Source: Planococcus maritimus (lineage in GTDB: Bacteria; Bacillota; Bacilli; Bacillales_A; Planococcaceae). Taken from it: 64,000 bases of DNA. The notes beneath the pieces are model-generated. The model was not told where the DNA came from. It made no database searches and saw nothing but the letters and a program-made list of their open reading frames with translations. How positions within the stretch are numbered: position 1 is the first letter of the stretch; every line of letters begins with the position of its first letter. The translations under genes and the position numbers were made by a program. The DNA lies in assembly GCF_001687625.2 (NCBI RefSeq), contig NZ_CP016538.2, forward strand, positions 840,001 to 904,000, written 5' to 3'. Below are positions 7,937-16,403 of the stretch, piece after piece.

Positions 7937-8170
7937 ATGACAACAGCACACGAATTGAATAGACTCAACGATGAAATGATTTATAGCATCCTGTACTTCT
8001 ACCATATTGAAGAAATTTCTGCCGAACATCTGGGGATGAAATACGATGTCAGTAGTTTGACGATTGAAGGAATCGCCAAAGGTCACTATCGCCCGAAATG
8101 CCATGAAAACTTTATGATTGTTGAAGGCATTTTGGAACGCCGTTTAGTCAAGCGGGTGCAAAGCCAATAA
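7937..8170 (+). CDS. Small helix-turn-helix-like protein, 77 aa (paralogue of the previous gene)
   Basis: The frame is open further upstream, but GGGGAGG sits just before the ATG at 7937 and the alignment with the 70-aa paralogue begins right after it, so this start is preferred. The pattern ISAEHLGMKYDVSSLTIEGI (about residues 27-46) occupies the same place as the HTH-like segment of its neighbour. The conserved G-H-x-R-x-x-C-x-x-x-F motif follows near residues 49-59. The pair probably arose by tandem duplication and then diverged strongly. A bidirectional terminator follows directly. Confidence 0.65.
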   Translation: MTTAHELNRLNDEMIYSILYFYHIEEISAEHLGMKYDVSSLTIEGIAKGHYRPKCHENFMIVEGILERRLVKRVQSQ

Positions 8171-8187
8171 GGTCGAAATCCAGCATT

Positions 8188-8226
8188 AAAAAGCCGGAAT
8201 CCGCATCATACGGGTTCCGGCTTTTT
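8188..8226. terminator. Bidirectional terminator between the small-protein cluster and msrAB
   Basis: AAAAAGCCGGAA pairs with TTCCGGCTTTTT, extended by CCG/CGG inside. A and T runs on both ends serve both converging transcripts. Confidence 0.9.
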
Positions 8227-8230
8227 GTAG

Positions 8231-9340
8231 TCAATTTACCTTGTCTGTTAAATTTCCATAACCTTGCGCTTCCATTTCTTCAAGCGGCACAAAACGTAAA
8301 GCTGCGCTGTTCATGCAATAGCGCAAACCGCCTGCATCTTCCGGACCGTCTTCGAACACGTGTCCCAAGTGACTATCGCCTGTTCGGCTTCTGATTTCCG
8401 TCCGTATGCCGAATAGGGACAAGTCATCGTGTTCAGTCACGACTGCCGGATCGATCGGTTTCGTGAAACTTGGCCAACCAGTTCCGGAATCGTATTTGTC
8501 TGTGGATGAAAAGAGCGGTTCACCAGTGACGATATCGACATAAATACCTGGCTCGTAAAAGCCGTCGTATTCATTATCGAACGCCGTTTCGGTGCCGTCA
8601 TCTTGAGTGACGCGGTATTGTTCATCTGTCAGCATCGCCCGAATTTCTTCTTCATCTGGTTTTGGATAATCGGCTGGATCGATTAATTGCGGTACTTGTT
8701 GGTCTTCTAGGCTAGTGAAATCCACATGGCAATAGCCGTCAGGATTTTTTTCCAAATAATCTTGATGGTAGTTTTCCGCGAGGTAGTAATTCGTCAGCGG
8801 TTCGACTTCGGTGACGATTGGTTTATCGTATTTCTTTTGCTCTTCTGTGATCACCTCGTCAATTGTACTCACGGCAGACGGGTCATCATAAAAAATGGCG
8901 GTCCGGTATTGATTGCCGCGGTCATTGCCTTGCTGATCGACAAGCGTCGGATCGATGATCAGGAAATAGCGGTCGAGCAGTTCCTCGAGCGACACGCGTT
9001 CTGGGTCGTATCGTAAATGGACAGTTTCGGCATAGCCGGTATCGCCTGTCAGTACTTCTTCATAAGTCGGGTCTTCGATCGTTCCGCCTGCATAGCCAGA
9101 AGTCACATCGTAAACGCCGTAGATGCGTGCCATATAGGCTTCAACACCCCAGAAGCAGCCACCTGCAAACCAAATGTCTTCGAGGTTTTCCGTATCGAAT
9201 TCGAGTTCTTCATTTGGATTGTCTGGGAAACGAGATTCTGATGCTGAAGATGAAACTGAAGTGGAGTCAGTAGCTGCTTCGCTTGAACAGCCTGCGAGCA
9301 GCAATAGCAGTAAGAGTATGGGCATGAAATATCGTGTCAT
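8231..9340 (-). CDS. msrAB: Bifunctional peptide methionine sulfoxide reductase MsrA/MsrB, lipoprotein
   Basis: This 369-aa protein reduces both S- and R-methionine sulfoxide in oxidised proteins. A short signal peptide ends in the lipobox LLAGC (Cys about residue 18), so the enzyme should be anchored outside the membrane. The MsrA domain follows a Ser/Thr-rich linker and has the catalytic GCFWG (about residue 62). The MsrB domain starts near residue 240 and carries [21 protein letters not shown] and the catalytic [11 protein letters not shown]. The usual zinc-binding CxxC pairs of MsrB are absent (TGEPLFSS where CGxxLF is common). It lies 16 bp downstream of the TlpA-like gene and is probably co-transcribed with it. 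Confidence 0.93.
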   Translation of the reverse strand: MTRYFMPILLLLLLLAGCSSEAATDSTSVSSSASESRFPDNPNEELEFDTENLEDIWFAGGCFWGVEAYMARIYGVYDVTSGYAGGTIEDPTYEEVLTGDTGYAETVHLRYDPERVSLEELLDRYFLIIDPTLVDQQGNDRGNQYRTAIFYDDPSAVSTIDEVITEEQKKYDKPIVTEVEPLTNYYLAENYHQDYLEKNPDGYCHVDFTSLEDQQVPQLIDPADYPKPDEEEIRAMLTDEQYRVTQDDGTETAFDNEYDGFYEPGIYVDIVTGEPLFSSTDKYDSGTGWPSFTKPIDPAVVTEHDDLSLFGIRTEIRSRTGDSHLGHVFEDGPEDAGGLRYCMNSAALRFVPLEEMEAQGYGNLTDKVN

Positions 9341-9356
9341 TGGTGGTTCCGCCTTT

Positions 9357-9863
9357 CTAGCGAATCGAATTCATCAATTCGAGTATTTCGTCGTTGCTTA
9401 TGTGGCCGGTGCGTTGCTTGGTGATTCTTCCAGCAGAACTGATCCAGGCAGAACTCGGATAGGCCTCCATTTCGAACTGTCCGAATACATCCCCTCCGTC
9501 ATCCAGCAGGACAATAAAATCCCCGTGATGGTCAATGGCTGAGAACCAAGCATTGAATTCATTGGCATTTCGTTCAGCGTAGGTTCCGGGGGAAATGATG
9601 GTGAGGATCGTAAAGTCGTTTTCACTTTCGGCCAATTCTTCCAGCTCGTTCAATCCGGAAAGGCAAATCGAGCACCAGGATGCCCAAAAGAACAGATACA
9701 CTTTTTCGCCTCGGTAGTCGGAGAGATGATGGACGGTGCCATTGAGATCAGGTAACGCAAAATCAGGTGCCTCGGGGCCGCGGTTTTCTGATAAGGCTTC
9801 CGAGCAGGAAGAGAGAGTGAGCAGAAGGGCAGCCAGTACAAGCAGCAGTTGTGGTAATTTCAT
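9357..9863 (-). CDS. TlpA/ResA-like thioredoxin-fold lipoprotein
   Basis: This 168-aa exported thiol-disulfide protein has a hydrophobic signal ending in the lipobox LSSC. A redoxin fold follows, with the active site WASWCSIC (about residue 70), a [10 protein letters not shown] entry motif, and a cis-proline region YPSSAW near residue 132. I start at the ATG whose ribosome site GGAAGG lies 9 bases upstream; the frame extends a few codons further. As first gene of the operon with the MsrAB lipoprotein, it most likely supplies electrons to it outside the membrane. The fused three-domain PilB-type enzymes of Neisseria combine the same activities. A CcdA-type partner is not in the window. Confidence 0.85.
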   Translation of the reverse strand: MKLPQLLLVLAALLLTLSSCSEALSENRGPEAPDFALPDLNGTVHHLSDYRGEKVYLFFWASWCSICLSGLNELEELAESENDFTILTIISPGTYAERNANEFNAWFSAIDHHGDFIVLLDDGGDVFGQFEMEAYPSSAWISSAGRITKQRTGHISNDEILELMNSIR

Positions 9864-10048
9864 GATGATCATCCTTCCAGGTGAGGGCAAGCAATTCGCT
9901 GAAAACTTGGCGTTTTCTTGCGCGAATTGCTATCTATTTGAGTTATTCCCCAAATAGAGTCCTTTGAACCACGAAACTGAAAGGATGCGGCATACTTATC
10001 GATAAAGTAGGGTAAACTGACGATAAGTAATAGTATGGGAGCGGTTGG

Positions 10049-10783
10049 ATGGATAGAGAAACAAAATTATCAGGGTTTGCCTTTATCGTACTTCTTGTAG
10101 GACTAGGGCTGGCGACATTATTCATTGTATTATTTGCAGAATTGGCGGATGAAATGCTCGATCAGGAGTTGGCAGTATTTGACGCTGTCACTATACATTT
10201 GATAGAAGCGATTGGAAGCAATTGGATGGATACTATCATGTTCATCATCACAGAGCTGGGGTCCGTTTGGTTTCTCGTCATGCTGTCAATCGGCGTTTTG
10301 TGGATCCTAGGTGTCAAAATGCACGATAAATGGGGAGTTTTGTTTTACTTGGTAGCAGTCGGCGGCGGCTCGCTATTGACTGTTTTGTTGAAGCACTTCT
10401 TCAGTCGGGAACGGCCAAACATCGATGCAACAATCGATGCGGTCGGCTATAGTTTCCCGAGTGGCCATTCGATGGGCTCATTGATTTTCTACGGCTTCCT
10501 TATTTATTTGGTCATTCGGACGGGGCAGAAACCCTGGGTGCGATGGACCACAATTGTTGGGTTAAGTGTGTTGATCGTACTGATCGGCATTAGCCGCATT
10601 TATCTCGGCGCCCATTTTCCAAGTGACGTCATCGCAGGCTATATTGCCGGTACCATCTGGCTTGTGTTAAGTCTTGTGGCACTCGAATGGATTCAGTGGC
10701 AACAAAGAAGCCCAGTGCCGCCTGTAGCCGCTTTACGAAAAGTATTGGCGCCTGTTTACAGAGGCCTCATGGACAAATTATAA
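10049..10783 (+). CDS. PAP2-family membrane phosphatase
   Basis: This 244-aa protein has about six membrane helices and the three-part phosphatase signature: KHFFSRERPN (about residue 115), PSGHSMGS (about 139) and SRIYLGAHFPSDVIAG (about 183-198). Members hydrolyse lipid pyrophosphates or phosphatidic-acid-type lipids, including undecaprenyl pyrophosphate recycling. Which one applies here is not decidable from sequence. GGGAGCGGTTGG precedes the ATG. The gene is single, with its own terminator. Confidence 0.88.
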   Translation: MDRETKLSGFAFIVLLVGLGLATLFIVLFAELADEMLDQELAVFDAVTIHLIEAIGSNWMDTIMFIITELGSVWFLVMLSIGVLWILGVKMHDKWGVLFYLVAVGGGSLLTVLLKHFFSRERPNIDATIDAVGYSFPSGHSMGSLIFYGFLIYLVIRTGQKPWVRWTTIVGLSVLIVLIGISRIYLGAHFPSDVIAGYIAGTIWLVLSLVALEWIQWQQRSPVPPVAALRKVLAPVYRGLMDKL

Positions 10784-10787
10784 GGAC

Positions 10788-10818
10788 AAAGCTGCCGGTG
10801 GTTCCGGCGGCTTTTTTC
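10788..10818 (+). terminator. Terminator of the PAP2 gene
   Basis: AGCTGCCGG pairs with CCGGCGGCT (one G-T pair), followed by six T. Confidence 0.8.
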
Positions 10819-10875
10819 TAGCCTTTTGGCAAAGTGTAGCCGCATACATTTATCGGTTGGCGGTGTGCAAACGAT

Positions 10876-10960
10876 CCTAAGAGGGCAAAGTGATTAAACT
10901 GAAAATGTACATTCGACTTTCAAGAAGCTTGAATGGCCGAGGGTGTTAATGCCTCTTAGG
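10876..10960. repeat. Nested inverted repeat upstream of the 32-aa gene
   Basis: The outer arms CCTAAGAGGGCA (10876) and TGCCTCTTAGG (10950) are complementary except for one extra G. Inside lies a perfect short hairpin TTCAAG-AAG-CTTGAA (10919-10933). A TATAAT-like box follows the right arm at once. It could be a regulatory structure, a small RNA or a decayed mobile element. Confidence 0.45.
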
Positions 10961-11065
10961 TTTATTATAATAGCAAAACAATAAAAAATGACTGAAAAAT
11001 CGAACAATTTTGTGGCAATTTCTGCAATATCGGCGTATGATCGAAGAAAAGGAGGTGCCCTTGAG

Positions 11066-11164
11066 ATGGCCGACATTGTTGGGCTGCTGCCCATGCTCAT
11101 TTTTGGCGGAATAGCTGTAGTCATCATCGGGATGGTATTCTCATTTAAAAATTGGACACATTAA
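11066..11164 (+). CDS. Tiny single-pass membrane protein, 32 aa
   Basis: The frame reads MADIVGLLPMLIFGGIAVVI then IGMVFSFKNWTH, an almost wholly hydrophobic helix with a polar Lys/Asn/His end. AAAGGAGGTG, close to a perfect ribosome site, lies 7-8 bases before the ATG. A promoter-like TATAAT occurs about 95 bases upstream and a hairpin follows the stop. No family recognised. The strength of the translation signal is the main reason to call it. Confidence 0.6.
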   Translation: MADIVGLLPMLIFGGIAVVIIGMVFSFKNWTH

Positions 11165-11188
11165 TGGAAAATGTGGAGCGCTTTACAG

Positions 11189-11229
11189 AACATCCTGCAC
11201 AGGGAAGACGGGTGCGGGATGTTTTCGTG
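11189..11229 (+). terminator. Probable terminator after the 32-aa gene
   Basis: ACATCCTGCAC pairs with GTGCGGGATGT (one G-T pair). The tail TTTTCGTGTTT is an imperfect T run. Confidence 0.55.
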
Positions 11230-11284
11230 TTTGAAAAGGATTTTTTGGAGCGTTTATGGAATGAACTAGCAAGGCGGTGATGGA

Positions 11285-11647
11285 ATGGGAGAAATGAACT
11301 TAGCAGCAATGATCATTGGCGGGGTGGCGTTGCTGCTAGTGCTTTTGGGGCTTTATATGTTGCAGGGGAAGTGGATGTTTTTAATCGCTGGCTACAACAC
11401 GATGCCGAGAGAAGAACAAAAAAAATACGACAGCCTAGCGATGGCCCGCTTTATTGGAAAGCTATTGTTGGCCTTGGCATTCTGTATGATATTGTGGATC
11501 GCTGGCATATGGAGCGGAGAAAGTTGGATGCTCTATATTGGCGTGGCTCTGTTTCTGGTGTGTATCGGAGCCGCTTTGATGTATATGAACACGGGCGGGC
11601 GTTTTCTGAAACAGCCGTCCATAAAAGAGCATAAAAAAAACAAGTAA
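11285..11647 (+). CDS. DUF3784 family membrane protein, 120 aa
   Basis: It has three hydrophobic helices (about residues 6-26, 58-74 and 80-97) and the conserved cytoplasmic loop GYNTMPREEQKKYD near residue 35, a signature of the DUF3784 family in Firmicutes. The function of the family is unknown. AAGGCGGTG gives the ribosome site; the closer ATG at 11280 is in another frame and stops after five codons. A tight hairpin terminates it against the convergent STAS gene. Confidence 0.8.
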   Translation: MGEMNLAAMIIGGVALLLVLLGLYMLQGKWMFLIAGYNTMPREEQKKYDSLAMARFIGKLLLALAFCMILWIAGIWSGESWMLYIGVALFLVCIGAALMYMNTGGRFLKQPSIKEHKKNK

Positions 11648-11670
11648 AGACGAGGCTGCCTCGTCTTTAT
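11646..11670. terminator. Compact bidirectional terminator
   Basis: AAAGACGAGGC and GCCTCGTCTTT form an almost uninterrupted palindrome between converging genes. Confidence 0.75.
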
Positions 11671-12689
11671 TTGTTTTTGGTGCTGATAGAACGGCCGCTG
11701 CGCCCAAGTGCGTAATAGATGCCGTGCTGCAAGCTTTGTAAGGTTTCGAATTTTGACAGGTCCTGCATCGTTCGCGTAATGATCATGGCGAGTTCTGGCG
11801 ACACACCGACCAGAATGGTCTCTGTGCCAAGCAGTCGTGCTGCAGCTGCTAGTTTGTCGATTAGTTGGACAGTGTGTTCTGAAATGTTGCGGTTTAATCC
11901 TGTCAGGTCCAGCAATAGAAACTCGGCTTTATGCTTTGGCAATTCATTCAATGTGTTGTTGATCAGGTCTTCGGTACGATTTTCATCGTAGCTTCCAATC
12001 ATCGGGACAACGATGATGCCTTCGAGCACAGGGATGACGGGAGAAGAAAGTTCACGCACCAATCTTTGAAGCATTTTGGTTTTTTCATCGACCATATTTT
12101 CGAGCTGCCGGATTTGTTGGTCTTCCTGGCGTCTTGCGAGTTCTCGGATGTTTTGCTGCACATTGACGTCTGAGGGATAATATTCAACAATGCTGTAGGG
12201 CTGATCAAGGTCTTGATAGCGCAGAGTTCGGTACCAGAAATTCTGGCCGAATAATCCCGTTAGGACCCCCGCGTAATGCGAAGGAACAAAAATGCCTTTT
12301 GTACCTTTGTGGTTTAATTGATTCATTTTGTATTCCCAGTCATCTTGGATGTGCATCGTAAACGTATAGTGTTCGGTGTCCATCTTGACAATTTCCACTT
12401 TTCCCCAGCCGGCCGGGGCATAAGTATTGGAAATCCATTCGACGACATTGCTGGCGTCGATTTTTTTCAGTTCCCGGAACCCTTCTCCCACAACGATCCC
12501 TTGTCTGAATCCTGTAGTTTCCAGTACCAGGTCGGTTGCTTCTGCGCCAGAGATTTCCCGGATGGTGTCGAAAAAGGTTTCCATGGCAGAAGTCCAGAAA
12601 AAGACGACATCGCCTCCGTCAAAAAGTACTTCCCCCGTTTCCAAATCCCATTTCAACTCGGCTGCGCCGACCGTAATTTCTTTTTTCAT
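11667..12689 (-). CDS. V4R-like sensor plus STAS domain protein (RsbR-type)
   Basis: In this 340-aa protein the N-terminal ~150 residues resemble the V4R ligand-binding fold (ETTGFRQGIVVGEGF, GWGKVEIV, then FGQNFWYRTLRYQ). A helical linker (about 185-215) is followed by a C-terminal STAS domain beginning LEGIIVVPMIGSYDENR, with LLLDLTGL near residue 275. Such proteins are stressosome-type co-antagonists that feed the SigB general stress response. The phosphorylatable Thr usually found after the LDLTG strand is not obvious here (NISEHT); a Ser occurs later at VGVSPELA. A MEDS-domain gene lies next upstream on the same strand, so both may serve one stress-sensing pathway. Confidence 0.75.
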   Translation of the reverse strand: MKKEITVGAAELKWDLETGEVLFDGGDVVFFWTSAMETFFDTIREISGAEATDLVLETTGFRQGIVVGEGFRELKKIDASNVVEWISNTYAPAGWGKVEIVKMDTEHYTFTMHIQDDWEYKMNQLNHKGTKGIFVPSHYAGVLTGLFGQNFWYRTLRYQDLDQPYSIVEYYPSDVNVQQNIRELARRQEDQQIRQLENMVDEKTKMLQRLVRELSSPVIPVLEGIIVVPMIGSYDENRTEDLINNTLNELPKHKAEFLLLDLTGLNRNISEHTVQLIDKLAAAARLLGTETILVGVSPELAMIITRTMQDLSKFETLQSLQHGIYYALGRSGRSISTKNK

Positions 12690-12804
12690 GACAGTATCCT
12701 CCGCTTCATTCTATCTCAGCCTTGCGTTTTGCTAGTAGTTGTTTCAGTATTCCCTGAGATTGTAAAAAATATGCATCGAACAGCAAGAGCTTTTGTTGAA
12801 AACT

Positions 12805-12833
12805 AAAAAAACCCAGAATTTTTAATTCCGGGC
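12805..12833 (-). terminator. Terminator of the MEDS gene
   Basis: On the minus strand CCCGGAATT pairs with AATTCTGGG (one G-T pair), followed by seven T. Confidence 0.75.
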
Positions 12834-13400
12834 TTTCTTATCGTAAAAAGATAATGCAGAAATGCTATGGTCTTTCATCAAATAGCCGTGGCAATGCATC
12901 AGCCGTTCACCTAAGCTAGCCGAGACGCGGACCGCATCATATGCGCAAACGGAAATTACTTTGCGCTGTGGAACGGAGCGGTCGACTTCGATTTCGTACT
13001 CGATGATTTTTTGGTCAATATCTTCCTGGCTGCCCCATTCGATATGGCCCCACGTCCGGCACTCACGTCCATCTGCGGTAAAAGATCCCACTACGCTCTC
13101 GAAGTATTCCAAAATGGCTTCAGGATGAAAATTTCCTTTGCGCCAATAAAAATCGAAGTTATTGACGTAATGGACCAACTTCAACTCTTCTGATGTCAGC
13201 AAGTTTTGGAGTTTTTGGTGAATTTGAGGATAAAGTCTTTGGTTTTCGACGAATAAAACACGATCGCCGTTACGAACACCGTCGAGGATATAGGAGACAG
13301 CATTTTCTATATATACATCTGTTTGTTCAGTCAAGTATAGAATATGCGCATAATCGGTCTGACGCAAGGTCTCGGTGAAATCGCTCATTTTTTGGTTCAT
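12822..13400 (-). CDS. MEDS domain sensor protein, 192 aa
   Basis: The protein matches the MEDS (DcmR-type sensory) domain family. Its order is HILYLTEQTDVYIENAVSYI near the start, a GDRVLFVENQRLY strand, then GRECRTWGHIEWG and a late VISVCAYDA strand. MEDS domains are ATPase-like ligand sensors without the usual P-loop and are often found beside stress-response regulators. I start at the ATG with GGAGGGGAAAAA before it; an upstream in-frame extension lacks a ribosome site. The exact signal is unknown. Confidence 0.75.
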   Translation of the reverse strand: MNQKMSDFTETLRQTDYAHILYLTEQTDVYIENAVSYILDGVRNGDRVLFVENQRLYPQIHQKLQNLLTSEELKLVHYVNNFDFYWRKGNFHPEAILEYFESVVGSFTADGRECRTWGHIEWGSQEDIDQKIIEYEIEVDRSVPQRKVISVCAYDAVRVSASLGERLMHCHGYLMKDHSISALSFYDKKARN

Positions 13401-13615
13401 TTTTTCCCCTCCATATAACGCATGATCCAAATAGTGATGAAATTCACCTGCAGCCTTAGAAATAGCTGGAAGTAGAAAAAATGACAGCACTTGTGTACCT
13501 TCCCTCAGTATATACTATCTGATGTCATTGTGCTTCTTCTAACCGAACAGCCGTTTCACATGTTTACAGAGACTGCACTTAAGGGAATGACTGCACACAA
13601 AGGAGGCGTAAATTG

Positions 13616-14416
13616 ATGGGTATTTTTGACAAACAAGCCTTAGCCAAAAAGCATGTATTGGTTACCGGTGCGACTGGCGGCATCGGGTGGGATACAGCGA
13701 AAACGATAGCGGAAATGGGCGCGAAATTAACGATCACAGGACGGGACTTAGAGAAGTTAAAAAAACTAGAAAGTGAATTGGTGACCTTGATGGATCCAGA
13801 CTGGCTGTATCTCCATGTAGCAGATTTAACCAATGCTCAAGAGCGACAGCAGCTTGTCGAAAGCGCTGAAGCGCACTTCGGAGTGATTGACGGCTTGGTT
13901 AATTCCGCAGGAGCAGCTGGAGGTAAGCATATGGAAGAGCTGGATCAGGAATTATTGGAACGATTGATGAGTATCAATTACACTTCGACAGTCTTGCTGA
14001 CGCAGTTGGTGTACCGGCGCATGATAGAGCTCGGCAGGGGCGATATCGTCAACCTGGCTTCGCTATCCGGCCTTCGCGGCACGGCCGGCAACACTGCTTA
14101 TGCAGCGAGTAAATTTGCGGTAGTCGGCTGGACCCAGTCCATGGCATTGGAAGCAATCGAATACGGCGTTCGTGTCAATGCGGTATGCCCGGGCTATGTC
14201 GATACGGAAATGGCGAGAGGCAGCATCCGAAGGAAAGCGGAACGACAAGGAATCTCCATCGAGCAGGCGATGGACGAAGCGCAGTCGGGGATTCCATCGA
14301 ACCGGCTATCGACTCCTCAAGAAGTCGCCCAGACGATTGCGTTTCTGCTAACCGATGCGGCTCCGAATATCGTCGGTGAATCGGTGAAAATCTCAGGCGG
14401 CAGCGTCATGAGATGA
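13616..14416 (+). CDS. Short-chain dehydrogenase (SDR), 266 aa
   Basis: A classic SDR: cofactor motif VTGATGGIG (about residues 15-23), an NSAGAAGG variant of NNAG near residue 97, catalytic Ser in NLASLSG and YAASK near residue 163. The C-terminal GESVKISGGS is typical for the 3-oxoacyl-ACP reductase-like group. The substrate is unknown. The ATG at 13616 is preceded by AAAGGAGGCG; a TTG three bases earlier is less likely. Monocistronic with a perfect terminator. Confidence 0.85.
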   Translation: MGIFDKQALAKKHVLVTGATGGIGWDTAKTIAEMGAKLTITGRDLEKLKKLESELVTLMDPDWLYLHVADLTNAQERQQLVESAEAHFGVIDGLVNSAGAAGGKHMEELDQELLERLMSINYTSTVLLTQLVYRRMIELGRGDIVNLASLSGLRGTAGNTAYAASKFAVVGWTQSMALEAIEYGVRVNAVCPGYVDTEMARGSIRRKAERQGISIEQAMDEAQSGIPSNRLSTPQEVAQTIAFLLTDAAPNIVGESVKISGGSVMR

Positions 14417-14456
14417 AAAAAGCGTTGAACTCTCTCAGAGAGTTCAACGCTTTTTC
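14415..14456. terminator. Strong bidirectional terminator
   Basis: The stem AAAAAGCGTTGAACTCTC with its perfect complement has a very short loop, between the SDR and the converging LTA-synthase-like gene. Confidence 0.9.
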
Positions 14457-16265
14457 TTATTTGATATATTCCAGTGCATTGTCTTCAATCACAGTGTCAG
14501 ATACACGCAATTGATCGAGCGCTTCGTCGATATATGGCTCACAAGCGGAACCATCAATTTGTTCGCCGCTTTCAATCGAGTAGCATTCACCGGTACCTGG
14601 GGTGGTCGTTAAATCAGGCTGGAAGTACACATCGCCTTTTCGGAAAGAGCCATCTCGGAAGACGACCATTCTTTCTGTGTCTGATAACAGCGAAGTGCCG
14701 AGCATGAAGCCTGGGTCGATGCCTGCAAGTTCAAAAATCGTCGGTGCCACGTCGATCTGTCCGCCGACCGTTTCGACCGTTTCACCTTGCGTGAGTTCAG
14801 GCGGCTTGATCCATAGCGGAACTTGGCGTGCCAATTCAAATTGCTCTGTCACTCCATTGGCATCGAGCTTATTCGCCATCTCACGGCCTGCCTCGGTCAA
14901 GCCGCTATCATGGTCTCCGTAGAAAATGACGATCGAATCGTCCCACATATCCCGTTGTTTTAGTTCCTCGACGAGTACTTCAACGGCGCCATCGACATAA
15001 TGGACGGTGTGGTAATAGTTCCGGACCAATTCGTTTTCATAGCCAGGCAAAGCCAGTTGTTTTTTATCTTCGGGAATCTCAAATGGAATATGGCTGCTCA
15101 AAGCGACCATGAACGAAAAATACGGTTCTTTGAGTTTTTCCATATGCTCGATCGAGGTGGTGAAAAAATCTTCATCATTGATTGCCATGCCAATTTTTTC
15201 TGTATCAGGATAATCTTTTTTGCTGAAGAAATGAGAAAATCCAATATGTTCATAGACGGTATTGCGGTTCCAGAAGCTGGCTTCATATGCATGCATTGCA
15301 GCGGTATCATAACCGCCATTTTTTAGGGCTTCTGGCAGCGGGGCGAAGGTATTGTCAGGGAATCGGGTATAGACAGAACCTGTGCGCAGCGGGTGGAGTG
15401 AGGAGTTGATGACAAACTCAGCATCCGATGTACGCCCTTCATGGGTCTGGTGATGGAAAGAAGGGAAGTAAAGCATTTCTTCTTTCAAGGTGTTTAAGTA
15501 GGGCGTGACCTCCTCGCCGCCGATTTTTTGCCCGATGACAGAAGTTTGCAGCGATTCCAATTGCACGAGGATAATGTTTGGCTGCTCGCCTTTATTGACC
15601 GTGCTGATGTCGGCCGCAGCTTTCTGGAGCAGGACTTTATCTTGTTCAGAAGGTATGGGATCACGGAATATCGAAACGACGCCTTTGCCAAAATCATATC
15701 CGTGGTAGCCCCAAAAGCCGAGCTCATAGTATTCACGCATATTGCTGGTCGCATCTCCAGTGAGCCAGCGTTCGCCTTTTGCAATGCTCATAAAAAGCGG
15801 TGCTGAAAATAACAATAATCCAACTGTGGCAATAACGGCGGCAAGCTTGCCGTTCGTTTTCTGTGCCGGTGTCCGGCTCTTTTTCAGTGCAAAAATGAAT
15901 AGCAGGAATAATAGGAAATCAGCGAAGAACAGAAAGTCCGTCCAGCGGATCAAACTCAAAAAGCCGCCCCCCACATCATTCATTTGCGTCATTGAAGGAA
16001 TCAATTGCACCGACAGCAGGTCGCCGAAATAACGGTAATACCAAACGTCAGAGATCAATAAGGTGCTATGCAGCGCCAACAGCGACAATAAAATCCATCG
16101 CCGCTTGCGGGCACGGATGAGCAAGGTCCAGCTTGATAGAAGCAGCGCGCTGGATAAGCTGATCAGGAAAAAGCCGAAGCTGAACGGTGTATCGGTGTAT
16201 AAGCTAAAAAGAAATAGTTTAATTGCGGAAAAGGCCAAATAGACCCAGTAATCGATTGTTTTCAT
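14457..16265 (-). CDS. LTA synthase family sulfatase-fold membrane enzyme
   Basis: This 602-aa protein has five N-terminal membrane helices followed by a large extracellular sulfatase-type domain from about residue 230. Motifs are PNIILVQLES (metal site), EGRTSDAEFVINSSLHPL with the presumed nucleophilic Thr, ALSSHIPFE and YGDHDSG. LtaS-type enzymes transfer glycerol phosphate from phosphatidylglycerol onto a glycolipid anchor to build lipoteichoic acid or its primer. This may be a main synthase or a YqgS/YvgJ-type paralogue. The start with AAAAGGAGAACAAGC before the ATG is preferred over an upstream extension. It lies between two terminators. Confidence 0.88.
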   Translation of the reverse strand: MKTIDYWVYLAFSAIKLFLFSLYTDTPFSFGFFLISLSSALLLSSWTLLIRARKRRWILLSLLALHSTLLISDVWYYRYFGDLLSVQLIPSMTQMNDVGGGFLSLIRWTDFLFFADFLLFLLFIFALKKSRTPAQKTNGKLAAVIATVGLLLFSAPLFMSIAKGERWLTGDATSNMREYYELGFWGYHGYDFGKGVVSIFRDPIPSEQDKVLLQKAAADISTVNKGEQPNIILVQLESLQTSVIGQKIGGEEVTPYLNTLKEEMLYFPSFHHQTHEGRTSDAEFVINSSLHPLRTGSVYTRFPDNTFAPLPEALKNGGYDTAAMHAYEASFWNRNTVYEHIGFSHFFSKKDYPDTEKIGMAINDEDFFTTSIEHMEKLKEPYFSFMVALSSHIPFEIPEDKKQLALPGYENELVRNYYHTVHYVDGAVEVLVEELKQRDMWDDSIVIFYGDHDSGLTEAGREMANKLDANGVTEQFELARQVPLWIKPPELTQGETVETVGGQIDVAPTIFELAGIDPGFMLGTSLLSDTERMVVFRDGSFRKGDVYFQPDLTTTPGTGECYSIESGEQIDGSACEPYIDEALDQLRVSDTVIEDNALEYIK

Positions 16266-16349
16266 GCTTGTTCTCCTTTTCTGGCGGTAAGGGCCTGTCC
16301 TATTCACTACCTGTAAAAAGCCGTTCGGAAACATCTGCAGGCAAAAAAG

Positions 16350-16398
16350 AAAAAAAGCTATCCTGAATGCCCTGCTTGAGAGCTTTCAGGATAGCTTA
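16350..16398 (-). terminator. Terminator of glutamate dehydrogenase
   Basis: AAGCTATCCTGAA pairs with TTCAGGATAGCTT. On the minus strand it is followed by a T run. Confidence 0.8.
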
Positions 16399-16403
16399 TG
16401 TTG

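Noticed and set aside
8726-9542. Plus-strand frames of 74-122 codons opposite msrAB and the TlpA-like gene
   Set aside because: They mirror well-supported minus-strand genes and have no translation signals.
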